Below, one piece after another: positions 11,052 through 22,039 of a stretch of DNA of 64,000 nucleotides. Position 1 is the first letter of the stretch. Each line of letters opens with the position of its first letter. The position numbers were made by a program, and so were the translations under genes. The DNA comes from Scleroderma bovista (taxonomy: Eukaryota > Basidiomycota > Agaricomycetes > Boletales > Sclerodermataceae), in contig JAYMGJ010000020.1 of assembly GCA_037178675.1 (NCBI GenBank), positions 124,001-188,000 of the forward strand, written 5' to 3'. The notes beneath the pieces are model-generated. The model was not told where the DNA came from. It saw only the letters and a list, made by a program, of their open reading frames with translations, and made no database searches.

Positions 11052-12813
11052 ATGGCGGGTTGTCCAGCCACAGCCAACGAGACCGACGAGCACATCCTGA
11101 ATCCCCAACAGTGCCATGTCAGACAGGTCAGAGGAAAAGGTCGGGGAGTCTTCGGTGCGGCCAACGTTACTCTCTGTGCGACGATCGTTCACCAGACTCC
11201 AGCTTCACGCGCGATACCAGCGCAGACGATCATCGAGATCAGCCCTGTCCTTCTTCTCGCAAAGGACGAGTATAATGCGCACGGGAAACACACCCTCCTC
11301 GACCACTACACCTTCAACTGGCGCGATGGCCGTATGGCACTCGCCTTAGGGCTAGGTGCGTCGTCTTTGCTCTTCCCCTGTCGCTTGGACGAATCAGCCT
11401 CACGCTAGGGTGATCAAGGCTCGTTGTTCAACCATTCCGAGTATCCAAACGTGTCGTACTCTATCGACACAACCCGAGATTGTATTGTTTATACCTCTAC
11501 GCGCACAATTGATCCAGACGAAGAACTTTGTATCTTCTATGGCCATAATCTTTGGTTTAATCCGATAGACGTGCCGAACGAGAGTGGATCTACATCCGTC
11601 CTTACTGGATCCAGTCAGGAACTCGATGAGTGGGGCACCCTTGCAAGCATCCAGGCAAGTCTCCCGGACCAGGACTTCTCTATGACTTTGGCGGGAAACA
11701 TGGATGATGATGATGCAATTGATGAAAATAGTCTCCCCTTTACTTGGAAAAAGTTGTCCCTCGACAAGGAAGAGGAAAACATCGATGACATAGAACTCAG
11801 TGTGTCTATCGTCCACATCCACAGTCATTCGATCGGCCTCATTCTTTCGCAGTGCAGGCATGGGTCGTAGATATCCTTGACTATAAGCACATCGCAACCA
11901 TGCTAAGGCAAGTGTATCGTTTACTCGAACTCCTTCAATGCGACGACACCCACTCGCAGGTGGCTCAAACGCTCAGGTCTAGAAACAGATGCGCTCTCGC
12001 ACCTCAAACGTATCCGAAGACAAGGGTCGACATCTACGCTTCTCCTGTGTACATCGCCGCATCCTCCTACCCTCCCTGGTGACACCGCTCTCGGGGCTCC
12101 GTATCAGGTTCCTGTTCCATGTAATCCAGCACTGACACAAACGTCCCTGTACCTCAAAAATACCTACTGGCCTACCGTTTTTACACCTCGGAGGAAATGG
12201 GAACCGGAGAAATGGACTCGAGGAAAGCTAAAATGGGCATGCAATGCCATTGATTTCCTCAAACAGGAATGTCACAAAGCAGCAACAAGTGGCGAAGTGA
12301 GTCCTCGATTCCTAATCTCTTACAGGGGAGGGGATGTTTTAACCACCTACATAGCTTCCCATCGTCGCCTTTGTACCCAGTCCATACGGCAATGAGGATG
12401 ACCTTCCCCAATCTTTCGTGGCATATGATACCCGCACATTCACCCGGCATCCTCTCCGGCATGCGGCACTCAATGCCATCCGCAAAGTCGCCGATTTCCG
12501 AGCAGCCCAGCCGACTCCCGTCCGAGGAGATGCATCTCAAAATCAAAGCGGCTCACAGTACCTGTTGACGGGCCTCACGCTCTTTACTACGCATGAGCCG
12601 TGTATCATGTGCACGATGGCACTGCTACATTCAAGGGTGAAGGAGGTTTTCTACATGTACGCCATGCCGAAAACGGGCGGGTGTGGCGGCGCTGCGTGTG
12701 TTCCTGCGCTCAAAGGCGTGAATCATCGGTTTACGATCGCGGTTTGGAAGAATAACTACGAGGCTGGGGATACGGTTGTTCTTCCTACACTTGACCCTGA
12801 AATAGATGCATGA
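11052..12813 (+). CDS. TAD3: SET domain fused to tRNA adenosine-34 deaminase subunit Tad3
   Basis: Six exons (11052-11154, 11203-11355, 11419-11799, 11853-11907, 11960-12296, 12355-12813) give 495 aa in one frame. Residues about 20-140 are a SET fold: 'GKGRGVFASRAIPAQTIIE', 'LFNHSEYPNVSY' (the NHS..PN cofactor/knot motif) and 'DEELCIFYG' (E....YG). An acidic linker follows, then a Tad3-like part with 'WVVDILDYK', 'YWPTVF', the deaminase zinc site 'HPLRHA' and 'EPCIMCTMALLHSR'. Tad2/Tad3 convert A34 to inosine in tRNA anticodons. Here the residue after HA is Ala where an active deaminase has the catalytic Glu, as expected for the non-catalytic Tad3 partner. Intron 4 (11908-11959) is GC-AG (AAG|GCAAGT). 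Whether the SET half methylates anything is unknown. The link between exons 3 and 4 is the weakest join, but the sum is in frame. Confidence 0.85.
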
Positions 12814-13270
12814 GTTGCAGCCAACACAGCAAGAATCTCCTTTTCTGTTCACACCTTAGGTCAAGGAACGCCGTTCCACAAATTACAGTTTTGTGATTTT
12901 GATGTTGAGCACCGGGTACCTGCCATACACTGCGTCCTTGTAAAATTGGACGTGTAATGGATCAATACATCAATCACATGCACAGACCGCAGTGTGATCC
13001 GCTGCGGGTGCATAGCATGATTGGTCGAAACGTTGATGCCCACGAACCTGTGATCCACACACCGAAAATGCATTCTACCAGAACGTCGAGATCTGAAGTA
13101 TCTAAGCACTTGTGGTCCTAGTAACAAGGGTAAATATGCAACAAACAGACACCTGAAGATGGAATACATGGAATGTCTGCATACATTTTCAATATCTATG
13201 TAGTACAGTAAGAAGAAAGCATATAGACAACATACACCCGCCCGCCAAATATGAACACGATGTTCTGCAC
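12814..13270. other. Convergent 3' intergenic region
   Basis: These 457 bp lie between the TAD3 stop (plus) and the malic-enzyme stop (minus), holding both 3' UTRs. An open minus-strand frame crosses it (about 12861-13388) but is low in recognisable content and overlaps the last malic-enzyme exon; I regard it as chance. Confidence 0.45.
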
Positions 13271-15553
13271 TCACAGCCGTGGGATGGGCACGGCAGGCGG
13301 CTGCCACATCTTGTCGCGCACGAGGGCCAACAGCGTACTGTCTGGAAGCGTGCGAAGGTAGCCATTCATGTCTAGATCCTATATGCACACCGCGTCAGTC
13401 GTATCCTATACCTTCCACCACTGATACTCACCTCCCGCTGTGCCTGCCTGATGACGGCGAACGCGACCTGAGCACTGATGTCTCGAATGCGTGTGAGACG
13501 CGGGTAGACAAGTTGTGCGGCCTTTTCTTCCTCAGTTAAGGATGATGCAAGGGCGATCGATGCCTGTTCGACCATTGCATCTGAAACGTGGCACGCCTTG
13601 GAGAGAATTGCACCGAGACCAAGACCCGGGAAGATGTACATGTTGTTACCTTGTCCGGGCTCGTAGGTGACGTCTTTGTATGTCACAGGGAAGTAGGGGC
13701 TTCCTGAAGCAAAGATGACTTTGCCATCAGTCCTGTGGGACAGTGTAAACGTGGATAAACAATGGGTGCTTGAACAAGAGTACTGACCATTCGATGGCGT
13801 TGTGGTAATCAACCTCGCTGAGATGAACGGGGTTCGAGAGGGGGAAGATGATGGGGCGTTCGTTGATGTCTGCCATAGCCTTGACGACCTTTTCCGTGAA
13901 GGCATTCTGCAACAGAATGAGCTGACAACTAGACAGTGTGGTGGACATGCTGACCTTCAATGTGCTGAGACCGAGAAGCGCGGTAGGCTTGACATAATTG
14001 ATGATGTCTACCAAGTTGGTCAATGCAGGGCCCTCATAATCCGTGCGTGCAAAGACTGAGGGTTATATGTTAACGCTACTTCTGGAACCGCAGTAGAAAT
14101 ACATGCATTTCTTGTGCTCTTGCAGACCTTTTCGATCTGCGGTGATCAGGCCTTTGGAATCAACAGTCTGATACCAACAGTTGAGAATCCTCATTCAGGG
14201 GGAGGCCGAACAGGGACCGCTCACCCAAATCCGAGATTTAGCCTCTTCTGGACTTAAGCCCTGCATGGTGAAGAAAGACTGGAGTTGCTTTGCTACACCA
14301 ATGCCAGCAGAACCGGCCCCAAAGAAGAGAATTCTATGATCTGCCAGTGGTTTCCCTGAGGCGGCAGACGAGAGATTGGCGGCATTGATGAAGCCAGACA
14401 AGATGACGGAACCAGTTCCTTGGATCTATACGGGGATAAGTCCGAATAGGGTTGAACAGTAAGGAACCTACATCATCGTTGAATACGCGGTAAGTATCCC
14501 GGTATCTGTCGAGATATCTGAATGCATTGTCCGTAGAGAAATCCTCGAACTGAACCAGCAGGTTTGGGAAAACTTCTTTCATTGCTTCAATGAATTCGTC
14601 CATGAACTCGTCCATCTGACAAAAGCGTTGGAGAGGGACACAGCGGGACAAAGCGATTAGACGAACCTGTTCTGGGCTTGGCCTCCTGTTACGGATGCCA
14701 ATATAGAGAGGGTCATCAAGGTATCTTTGGGTATTTGTACCGAGATCCAAGCATATAGGGACCTAGACGGACGACAGTGAGACACTATACTGGGCAGTGA
14801 CAATACGACATACAGTAGATGAGGGTTTAATGCCTGCACCTGCAACATAGAGGTCTCTGAGACACTATTAGTGGTGGTGGAATGGACGAGACGATGAAGG
14901 GGTATACAGTTTTCCGATGCTGATGGGGAGTCCGTTTGCGCCAAGGTCACCAAGACCAAGAATGCGCGAACCTTTGTGCCAAGAGATGATGATGAGTGGT
15001 AATGATCTGCACGGAAGGCACGGCGAGCGCTTACCATCAGTGACGACGGCAATGCGACTATCAGGAATATTGGACCACGTGGAGAGGACATTGCGGATGC
15101 GCCCCTTGTCCTCGATCGAGACATACAAACCTTCGGGTCTCCTCCAAATGTGGGAGTAGTTGACGCATACGTCGCCGACCTTGTTCTCCTGTCAAGACGA
15201 CAGGACGAGGCGGCGAAGAAAGAGGCTTACAGTTGGCGTGTACAGGATGGGGACCATTTCCTGGATGGCATATGAGTCATTTTGACCCGCTGGAGACTGG
15301 TAAAGTGTACCTTCATGTTCTCGAGTAAAAGGTCATAAAATAGGTTCGGGTCACGACCTTTGAGACCATTGAGGTAGATGTACTTTTCGAGGGGAGCACA
15401 TTTGGAGCGCAGCTGTTCGAGGCAGCGGTCGCGGTGGTCAGCGGTGGTGAAGTGGGGGGGGAATCGAGTGATGGCCATGGCGAGCAGTCGGTGGGGGAGG
15501 GCGAGAGCAAGCTTCGAGAGGCTCAGCCGCATGAGACATAAAAAGTCCCCCAT
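13271..15553 (-). CDS. Malic enzyme, NAD(P)-dependent
   Basis: Thirteen exons (15553-15311, 15260-15231, 15188-15035, 14971-14908, 14856-14814, 14762-14667, 14615-14472, 14425-14225, 14167-14107, 14055-13955, 13906-13788, 13732-13432, 13378-13271) give 554 aa. The enzyme oxidatively decarboxylates malate to pyruvate. Landmarks in order: 'EKYIYLNGLKGRD', 'MVPILYTPT' with the catalytic Tyr, 'LGLGDLGANGLPISIGKL', 'FEDFSTDNAF' and 'VFNDDIQGTG' for metal and substrate, the Rossmann loop 'FFGAGSAGIGVA', 'IIFPLSNPVHLSE' and 'GNNMYIFPGLGLGAI'. The N-terminus (MRLSLSKLALALPHRLL after an in-frame first Met) is basic and amphipathic, so a mitochondrial form is likely. Intron 9 (14106-14056) appears to use a GC donor (AAAT|GCATGT), the only choice joining 'HKK' to 'FFARTDY' in frame. 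NAD versus NADP preference cannot be read with confidence. Confidence 0.93.
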
Positions 15554-15975
15554 TCCTGCGGCAAAAATGCAGGGGGGTGAGCATAATATGTTTCAGGGGC
15601 GTCGAGAAAACCGGGACATGGTGCCAAAAAAAGAAGTTCGTTCCGTGGCTGCCTTTTCGGGACAGCACGACGAATCACAAGACCCCCTTCGGCACCTCTT
15701 TTAGGAAATGCGCACCCGGCACGGCTCTGTAAATCACGTGGGGGTGCTCGGAGCGGAACGGAGATCACGCGACGATGCAACGATCAAACCGGGTTGACAC
15801 AAAAAGTCATATGCAAAAAAAAAAAACACAAATTAAACCATAACCCAAACACTACGGGCTGGTTCCGGGGAGACACGATCCATCCTGCAGCCAGGGTCAG
15901 CCATTTTCGCCGTGTGATGTATCAAGACATGCACCTCGAAATAAATGTTCTATCCGCGGACCTTGTGTGCACCCT
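15554..15975. promoter_or_regulatory. Malic enzyme upstream region / mL58 3' end
   Basis: These 422 bp separate two genes on the minus strand. They should contain the malic-enzyme promoter and the mL58 terminator. On the minus strand the mL58 side has a T-rich run (plus-strand A tract at about 15815-15825). No protein-coding signal is seen. Confidence 0.4.
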
Positions 15976-16527
15976 CTACCAAAACTCACGCCGCTTCTTC
16001 CTAATCGCAGCGACGGTGGCCTTTTTCTCTCCCCACCGCTCTCGGACTGCCTCATGCTGCACCTCCATTTCTCGCCCCAACTGCCTGCGCTGCGCCCGTG
16101 GTAGAGCCGCTATCTTGGATATGAAATGCGGAGTGCAGTCGAACATCTTTGCCAGCTTGATGCGACTGTACGTCCGGGGATCTGACGCCCTCAGCTCCCT
16201 TATTTTCTCAATGACTTCCCGTGACACGCGCGCTGGCTCCGGCTTGTAGCTCGATGGGTGCAGTAACGGCGGTGTGCGCCCCTCAGTCGCGCTGGTTGGG
16301 GGCTTTAGCAGCGGCGAACCAGGGTCTAGTGTAGTCGAATACGGCGTCGGTACGCTCGGAGGTGGGCGGTGAATAAATGTGAGGTTACTGTCCTCCAGCG
16401 TGGTGACCGTGGCATTTGGGTTGTTCTGCAGCGGATCCGGGAAGCGTGCAGGCGGCTTTTCTGGTCTGCGTGTCGCGTACGCTCGACAACGCGACAGATG
16501 GAAGGACAACCGTGGTGGTCTGAACAT
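15976..16527 (-). CDS. MRPL20: Mitochondrial large-subunit ribosomal protein mL58 (MrpL20 family)
   Basis: A single exon of 183 aa. The N-terminus (MFRPPRLSFHLSRCRAYATR) is rich in Arg and lacks acidic residues, a mitochondrial presequence ending near 'RAYATRRPEKPPARFPDPL', which is typical of this family. The mature part has 'IRELRASDPRTYSRIKLAKMF', then 'HFISKIAALP' and a highly basic end 'ERWGEKKATVAAIRKKRREFW', matching the MRP-L20 domain. Its role is as a structural protein of the fungal mitochondrial 54S subunit. A GTGAGT sits at the very end of the frame (minus strand, about 15988), so a further tiny exon cannot be ruled out, but the family often ends in basic residues plus an aromatic, as here. 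Confidence 0.85.
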   Translation of the reverse strand: MFRPPRLSFHLSRCRAYATRRPEKPPARFPDPLQNNPNATVTTLEDSNLTFIHRPPPSVPTPYSTTLDPGSPLLKPPTSATEGRTPPLLHPSSYKPEPARVSREVIEKIRELRASDPRTYSRIKLAKMFDCTPHFISKIAALPRAQRRQLGREMEVQHEAVRERWGEKKATVAAIRKKRREFW

Positions 16528-17488
16528 GGCGCAACGTTGCAGATTTGAGGATGGAGAAAACCAAAGTATGTCCGTGTCCCAAATTAGTCATCTCCTTCCC
16601 ACGACACCAGCATCATCTCGGTATCCTGCAGAGCGACAAGTTTGATGATTGATCGGGTGGACGTGACAGCCAGCGGACACTCGAGGTGAGTGGAGCCAGC
16701 AAGTCAACGAACCCGGTCTTCGCCTGCTGCTCAGCGAAATGTCATATTGATGAACTCGTCGAAGTTCTTCTCAGACACTGTTGCGTTGTTCTAGAACCCA
16801 AAATGCTTCTGCTCCTCATCGATGCCAATCGACATCCTGCACACACCGTTACCACGTTCACGCACTGCGCTGGCAGAACACGGCCGTCTCAACCGCAGCA
16901 GTGCGGAAATCCTCGTCTCTCGCTTCACGGAGCTCCGCCCTTGGACCCACCGACACTGACACTCAAACGGGCAGCGGCAGTGACGTTGTCAAGCCTCATC
17001 AACTGAAATGATCGACAGCTGAAAGGGGGCTGTAAATGATCGATCGCATTGTACCGTTAAGAAATGCACAAGTAGAAGCCGTAACTAACATCGCCTCACA
17101 CCGTATGGTCACATTGCAGTGCCAACGGAGCCCCCCCTCACGGCTCTAACTCATTGTGGTAAACCTGCTCCGACATCACCGCGATAGTGACTGGAGGGCG
17201 TAAGGATGTACTTTGAATGTATATCATACATCATTTTATAAGTACAGCGAGGGAACGGAACGCGGTGTGTCACTGTGAGGGGACGGATCCTAGGTGTTTG
17301 GGACATGAGCAAAGAACAACGAATAACGAGATGTGCAAGAGAAATCGAAAGCACAAGAAAGGAACTATAAATCAGAGATACATAGTCCGAGATTCGAACG
17401 CAAGGAAAATGCCCAGATCAGTGCATTCAATCCAACGAAATGAACAACAAGAAGATCAGCGAAGGTTAGAAACATGAAACCAAGGATA
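16528..17488. other. Intergenic region, possible small plus-strand gene of unknown function
   Basis: This holds the mL58 promoter and the 3' end of the coiled-coil gene. A plus-strand stretch, about 16644-17011, could be a two-exon gene: ATG ATT GAT CGG GTG, a good donor at 16685 (AG|GTGAGT), an acceptor near 16793 (TTCTAG), then an open frame to TGA at 17009-17011. The peptide is Ser/Thr-rich and I do not recognise it. I give this only as a possibility. Confidence 0.25.
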
Positions 17489-19614
17489 CTAGCGCTCATC
17501 GGCAGCGATAGTATTTTTGCGACTATCGCCTGTTCTGGACGACGATCTTCCGTCCGGGTTTGCAGTTGCTGGGAATGGAAGTCTGGCAACCGTGCGCTGA
17601 TCTGTTTGGCGCGCGCCTGTGGAGCGCTCAGGGACGGCTTGGGGTCGCAATGGTGGGGTGCTCTTTGACGAGCCTGACGGCACGGGTCCGACACGACCGT
17701 GAGAGGGACCGAACGAACCTTGGAATTGCCCACCCTCCACAGCCACCAATCTCGTTGACTCTGGGCGAACGCCAGAAATCGAAATGCGGCGGGATGCTTC
17801 CACCAGAGGGGGCGAACGCTGAGGTTCCTTATCTTGAGGCTTTTCAGGGGAGGGAACTCCTCGCGTGAATTCTGATCGACGTTGATCTGGTCCAGGAAAT
17901 CGGTATGTTGATGAAGACTCCGACCCGGAAGCCCCATTCTGCAAGGGGATCGAACTGTGCGAATACGCAGAGCCAGCATTCTGCGGACCCCTTGCCGAGC
18001 CCTCTCCACGGCCTGTTTGGGCGGATTCTTCAAGAGACTCGATGCGCCGACGCAGGGTTGCGATCTCCTCCCGCATTGCACGCGTCCGCTTCTCCACCAA
18101 ATCCTCCAAGACAGCATCCATCTTCTCCTGCTGCTGCTTCAGGGACTGCATGAGCGCATTCGACTTCTGTAGCTGATCTGCCAGCCAGGACTTGAGCTGC
18201 TTTGAACCATTCAGAGCCTCGTAAAATGCTTCAAAGGGGGCCAAGAACGCAGACTTGTCCCCCGAATACCCTGGATGATGTAACACGCTGGGCGTGGGTG
18301 GAACCAAGCTGCTGGCAATAGGGACAGATGGATTGGGAGGTGACAAAGAAGGCGCTCCGGTTCGCGCGGACGAACCCAAGGAAGAATTTGCAGCATCACG
18401 TAGTGCGAAGCGGGTGGGCGTGGGGGGGACATTGACAGCAGTCCGGCGAGTGGTCTGAGTGGTGCTGTTCAACGCAAACGGTAGACGCGGGATCGCCATT
18501 GGGAAGCGGTCGGCTACAGGAGGAGCGCTCTGAATGCCGGGAGCAAGTGGGTCAGACGGACCCGTGCCGCGTGGGCTGATCAATATATCTGCTGGCTTCT
18601 TTTTACGACCCCCGGATTGTGCGGCACGACGTGTCGTAAAGCTTATGGGAGGGGGTGGCAAAGAATGGACAATCGGGCTCTGGTGTGGTTTCGACGATGG
18701 CTCCGCTGCAACTTGCGAAGAACCGTGGGGAACGGGTTGCTGGCTCGGGACGATGAGTGGAGGTGGACTGAGCATCTGAGACGATGAATTCGACGGTTGG
18801 TTATTGGAAGCGAGCGCAGTGGGGCGGGATTCGTTTGGGCTACGGCGGCCTACTCGCGGAATGTTGGCCAGTTTAGATGCCGACAAGTGATCGTCTGGAG
18901 GTGACCTGTTAGAACCAGAGGTCTGCGTGGTCGACATGGCGCCAGCTATGCTTCCTCTGCGCTGCTCCGCCAGCGACTTCTGCTGGGGTTTGACCGCTAG
19001 TAGTGGGCGTTCCCTGCTGTCGGGGTCGTCTACGTTGGTCAAACTAATAATTACCGGTGAGACTGGAGTAGACGCTTGCTGGTCAGCTGAGGGTTTGGCA
19101 GTGCTGTCGAGCGACTGCGTCGGACCGCTTACTGTTACCCTGCGCTTCTTGGGTGAAGGCTGCGCGTTGGTCACCGGACTAGGGTCGCGAGGGGGGTCCA
19201 CAGCCATGGCGGGGAACGATGGTGACCCACTTGGGGTATCTCGTTCGTCCTCCTCCTTGACTCGAACAGCCTTGGGAGAATGGGGGCAATCGTCACTGGC
19301 ATGGTGGGTGAGACACGCGCTAGAAACGGCGGCAATGGGACGCACCCATCTGAGTCAGCTTCCGTGCGAGGGTGAAGTGAAGAATCTTCCCGGGAACGCT
19401 TCCTGCCGATGCGTATGCGGTCGACACTGACATGGCGCGAGCCGTCTTGGCTGGGAGGGGAGTTGGTTGTCTGGCGGGTGCGTTCGTAGGACTGGGACTG
19501 TATTGGGGGAAGCGCGTTGCTGTTCGAGGTGATGCTGTTGAGGGAAGAGTTGCTGAATGCCTGGGCGAAGGAGGGTAATGACTGTGGCATATGTGCGGCG
19601 TGATTGACGGACAT
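17489..19614 (-). CDS. Large disordered protein with a central coiled coil
   Basis: Two exons, 19614-19346 and 19295-17489, give 691 aa. The 50-bp intron is supported by frame and a CTCAC branch-like motif. The protein is mostly low-complexity Ser/Pro/Thr with several basic clusters ('RIRIGRKRSRED', 'SPKKRRVTV', 'SGGRKKKPADIL') that look like nuclear import signals. The only folded part is about residues 450-520: 'FLAPFEAFYEALNGSKQLKSW', then heptad-patterned helices 'QKSNALMQSLKQQQEKMDAV' and 'MREEIATLRRRIESLEES'. This is typical of basidiomycete nuclear scaffold or co-regulator proteins. I recognise no family. 'AVRVKEEDER' contains a psi-K-x-E type SUMO consensus. Confidence 0.7.
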
Positions 19615-20482
19615 TGCTAGGGTGTGGAAGGTATTAGACCGCCGAAGACGCTGTGATAGGCGACAGGAGCCTGGGTGGGTGCGGGTGGGTGTTCGGGACG
19701 ACAAAGTGTCGACGAGATGGCGCACCAGCGACGCGGTTGCACGCTGTCCAAGGCAGTCCTGCCGTGTTTTCTGGTTCGCTCGCCGCTGTCGGGGCAGTTG
19801 AGAGCAGGCGAGGAGACGGAGCCGAGTGGAGTGACAAGAGAAGGCGAAAAAAAGCGAGCCCAAGCCAATTTCGTCTTCAAACAAGGTTCTACCGTAACAA
19901 CCGCTGGGAAGGCATTGACATTCAGCGCCGTCGCCCTCAGCAGCGAGCTCGTTTACTTATGTGCTGAGCTCTGCAATCAGACGGCTGATCGGCAAATCAC
20001 AACTGGTGGACCCATCGTTCCAGAATACAAGACTGCATCTTTGTGTCTGGGCAATGCAGTGCTCCGTTGTTCTGCATCACTGCATGACTTGTTCATGACC
20101 GTCCTCAGACATTTCCCTGTAACGTTGCAACTGCCGAGTGTCCAGCCGGCCCCACTCCGAGTCCACGCGCACTTGGGCACTTATCGTCTACTTACTCTCC
20201 CACAGCGCAACAAAATGTCCTTATCGACGCAAATATCCCTTCAAGGGTCGCTGCATAGGCACGCAAATGCGGGTGCAATTCATTTTTGGGCCAGAAGCCT
20301 CAGTACCATCCATGCAACCTATGCAACCCATCGCACACCTTGCGTTGCATCGTCGCCTCTTGCAGCGCTCGATAGAGGGCACCTGCACGTAATTACAGCC
20401 TTTAATATCCTAGCTTATTTCATTATCAACTCCTCCATTTGGAAAATTGGCCCTAACAAGAAACAACCTCACCTTAATACAG
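19615..20482. other. Intergenic region between the coiled-coil gene and RTT109
   Basis: It holds the promoter of the coiled-coil gene and the 3' end of RTT109. A long plus-strand open frame (about 19675-20517) crosses it, but it begins with GTG, overlaps transcribed sequence of both neighbours on the other strand, and encodes nothing recognisable. I do not call it a gene. Confidence 0.4.
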
Positions 20483-22039
20483 TCAGGGCTTTGCACGTTT
20501 CTTCCTTCGAACAGTGAGCACGGTGACCTTGGGTTTCCCGTCATCCTCTGCTACAGTTTTACGTGGCAGCTCGGGGTTGCTGACACTCAGTGCTCCGTAA
20601 ATGTACGAATGATATGTTTCAAGAGAGGTGATCGGTTCTGGAAATGGGTTGGGCGATATGTCCACGATGGGGTGTTTGCCACCGACAAGACGCGGCGGAG
20701 GCGTTTGTGGAGGACCCAGCGTGACAGAGCGCTCCGGAGTACGACGGCCTGAGTTGTCTGAATTCGTGCACACATTTACGACAGGGCCAGGCCTAAGCCC
20801 ATCGCAGAGCCCCTTGATAGACTCCTCCAAGACTTTGGTGGACCATGCGGCCCGTTCTACAGATGGAAACTCGTGTCCGTTCATGAGCGATGTCAAAACA
20901 CGTTTGATCAAATGAGGGGAAACCTGGCCAGGCTGCGGTGCCAACGGGGATGGCTCGCTCCGTGGCAGAGATGGCGAGGAAATAGACGATACTGCCATGA
21001 CAAAGAAACCAGTGACTGCTCCTGCGATGCATTCCTGCCGGAACGACATGCGTTCCCAGAACTCGCTCACAGACACTTTCTTTAGTGCCTTCGTCGTCTG
21101 CTCCTCCTTTTGGCTGTGTGTGTCCTTCCTATCGGCATGGTCCTCTACACCCTCTTCCGAGGACTTCACTGCAACACGGTCCACGCGGGCCCGTTTGCGC
21201 TCCGGTGATTTGACACCCTCCGCCTCGGTCGTGTATGCAATCTCATCAATAAACCGTGCCTTGGGATCATCGTCAAACCACGGGATGATCTGCCCGAGAT
21301 GAGGTGTACCGCTTGCATTCCGGCTTGAGACACCAGGCAGTGGCACATCCGTTTGCGAATATGGATGCCCGTACACCCACGATACGGACGACGAGGCGCT
21401 GTAGATGCGTTCCAGCGAACACGAGGCTTCCAACTCCCCCATTCCTGGCAGTAGATAGTATAACCTCGTCCGAACGGTATCGCCAGCTTGCCTGTGGAGT
21501 TCCTCGCCCACGCTGCTCAGCTGGTGTTTCCACCAAGCACACAGCTTCATGTCCGTCAGTGGTCGTTTTCCTGGAAAGTCGGCAGAGTTGGGGAAGAGAT
21601 ACTGGTTTTGCGCACGCGCGAACAGGTGGACCCATACGTGGTCTACCGAGAGAGGTCTGGTTGCAGGGTTGACGTAGTACAACACGAGGGCATTGACCAG
21701 GGTCGGGGTTGGAGACGGTGCGGTGGCCTGGCCAGTTGAGTCCACCTTGGATACGTATACGACGGCACTGGACGTGGATGGTATATGGTATACGAATACT
21801 TCGATGGCAGAGACAAACAGCCGGGGTGCATCTGGGGTTGCCTGCTCAGAGAGGAGGATAAGAATGTCCTGAAGGTATGTCTTTGGGCGAGGAAATGCGA
21901 ACGGGTATAGGTTGGTGTGTTTCCTGGGGGAAGATACAAGGACATGGAGGTGGAATTCGCGAGTCCCTGCCAACTTCGCCAGTGACGCCAACAGTGTATC
22001 CCGCAAGTGCATCCTCAGCTTCGCTCGTGGGAGCTTCAT
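20483..22039 (-). CDS. RTT109: Histone H3-K56 acetyltransferase Rtt109
   Basis: A single exon of 518 aa from the ATG at 22039; a second Met nine codons later (MHLRDTLL) fits the family start better and may be the real one. Rtt109 is the fungal-specific p300-like enzyme that acetylates H3 Lys56 on new histones with the chaperones Asf1 and Vps75, in S phase and for genome stability. Seen in order: 'GTREFHLHVLVSSPRKH', 'TYLQDILILLSEQ', 'VVYVSKVDSTGQA', 'HLFARAQNQYLFPNS', 'LCAWWKHQL' with the Trp pair, 'LLPGMGELEA', 'HPYSQTDVPLPG', 'IPWFDDDPKARFIDEIAY' (the conserved double-Asp region) and 'VSEFWERMSFRQECIAGAVTGFF'. The C-terminus is basic (VRRKKRAKP), a likely nuclear signal. The long disordered insert after 'EAEGVKSPERKRARVD' is usual for basidiomycetes. 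Confidence 0.93.
   Translation of the reverse strand: MKLPRAKLRMHLRDTLLASLAKLAGTREFHLHVLVSSPRKHTNLYPFAFPRPKTYLQDILILLSEQATPDAPRLFVSAIEVFVYHIPSTSSAVVYVSKVDSTGQATAPSPTPTLVNALVLYYVNPATRPLSVDHVWVHLFARAQNQYLFPNSADFPGKRPLTDMKLCAWWKHQLSSVGEELHRQAGDTVRTRLYYLLPGMGELEASCSLERIYSASSSVSWVYGHPYSQTDVPLPGVSSRNASGTPHLGQIIPWFDDDPKARFIDEIAYTTEAEGVKSPERKRARVDRVAVKSSEEGVEDHADRKDTHSQKEEQTTKALKKVSVSEFWERMSFRQECIAGAVTGFFVMAVSSISSPSLPRSEPSPLAPQPGQVSPHLIKRVLTSLMNGHEFPSVERAAWSTKVLEESIKGLCDGLRPGPVVNVCTNSDNSGRRTPERSVTLGPPQTPPPRLVGGKHPIVDISPNPFPEPITSLETYHSYIYGALSVSNPELPRKTVAEDDGKPKVTVLTVRRKKRAKP

Noticed and set aside
15129..15137. Possible intron at CCCGAAG|GTTTGT in the malic enzyme gene
   Set aside because: Reading straight through gives the conserved 'RRPEGLYVSIEDKGRI', so no intron is needed.
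17370..17400. 'gattcgaac' resembling a tRNA T-loop box
   Set aside because: No matching A box or acceptor stem could be found around it.
19675..20517. 280-codon open frame on the plus strand
   Set aside because: It begins at GTG, overlaps the 5' region of the coiled-coil gene and the 3' region of RTT109, and has no recognisable content or splice support.
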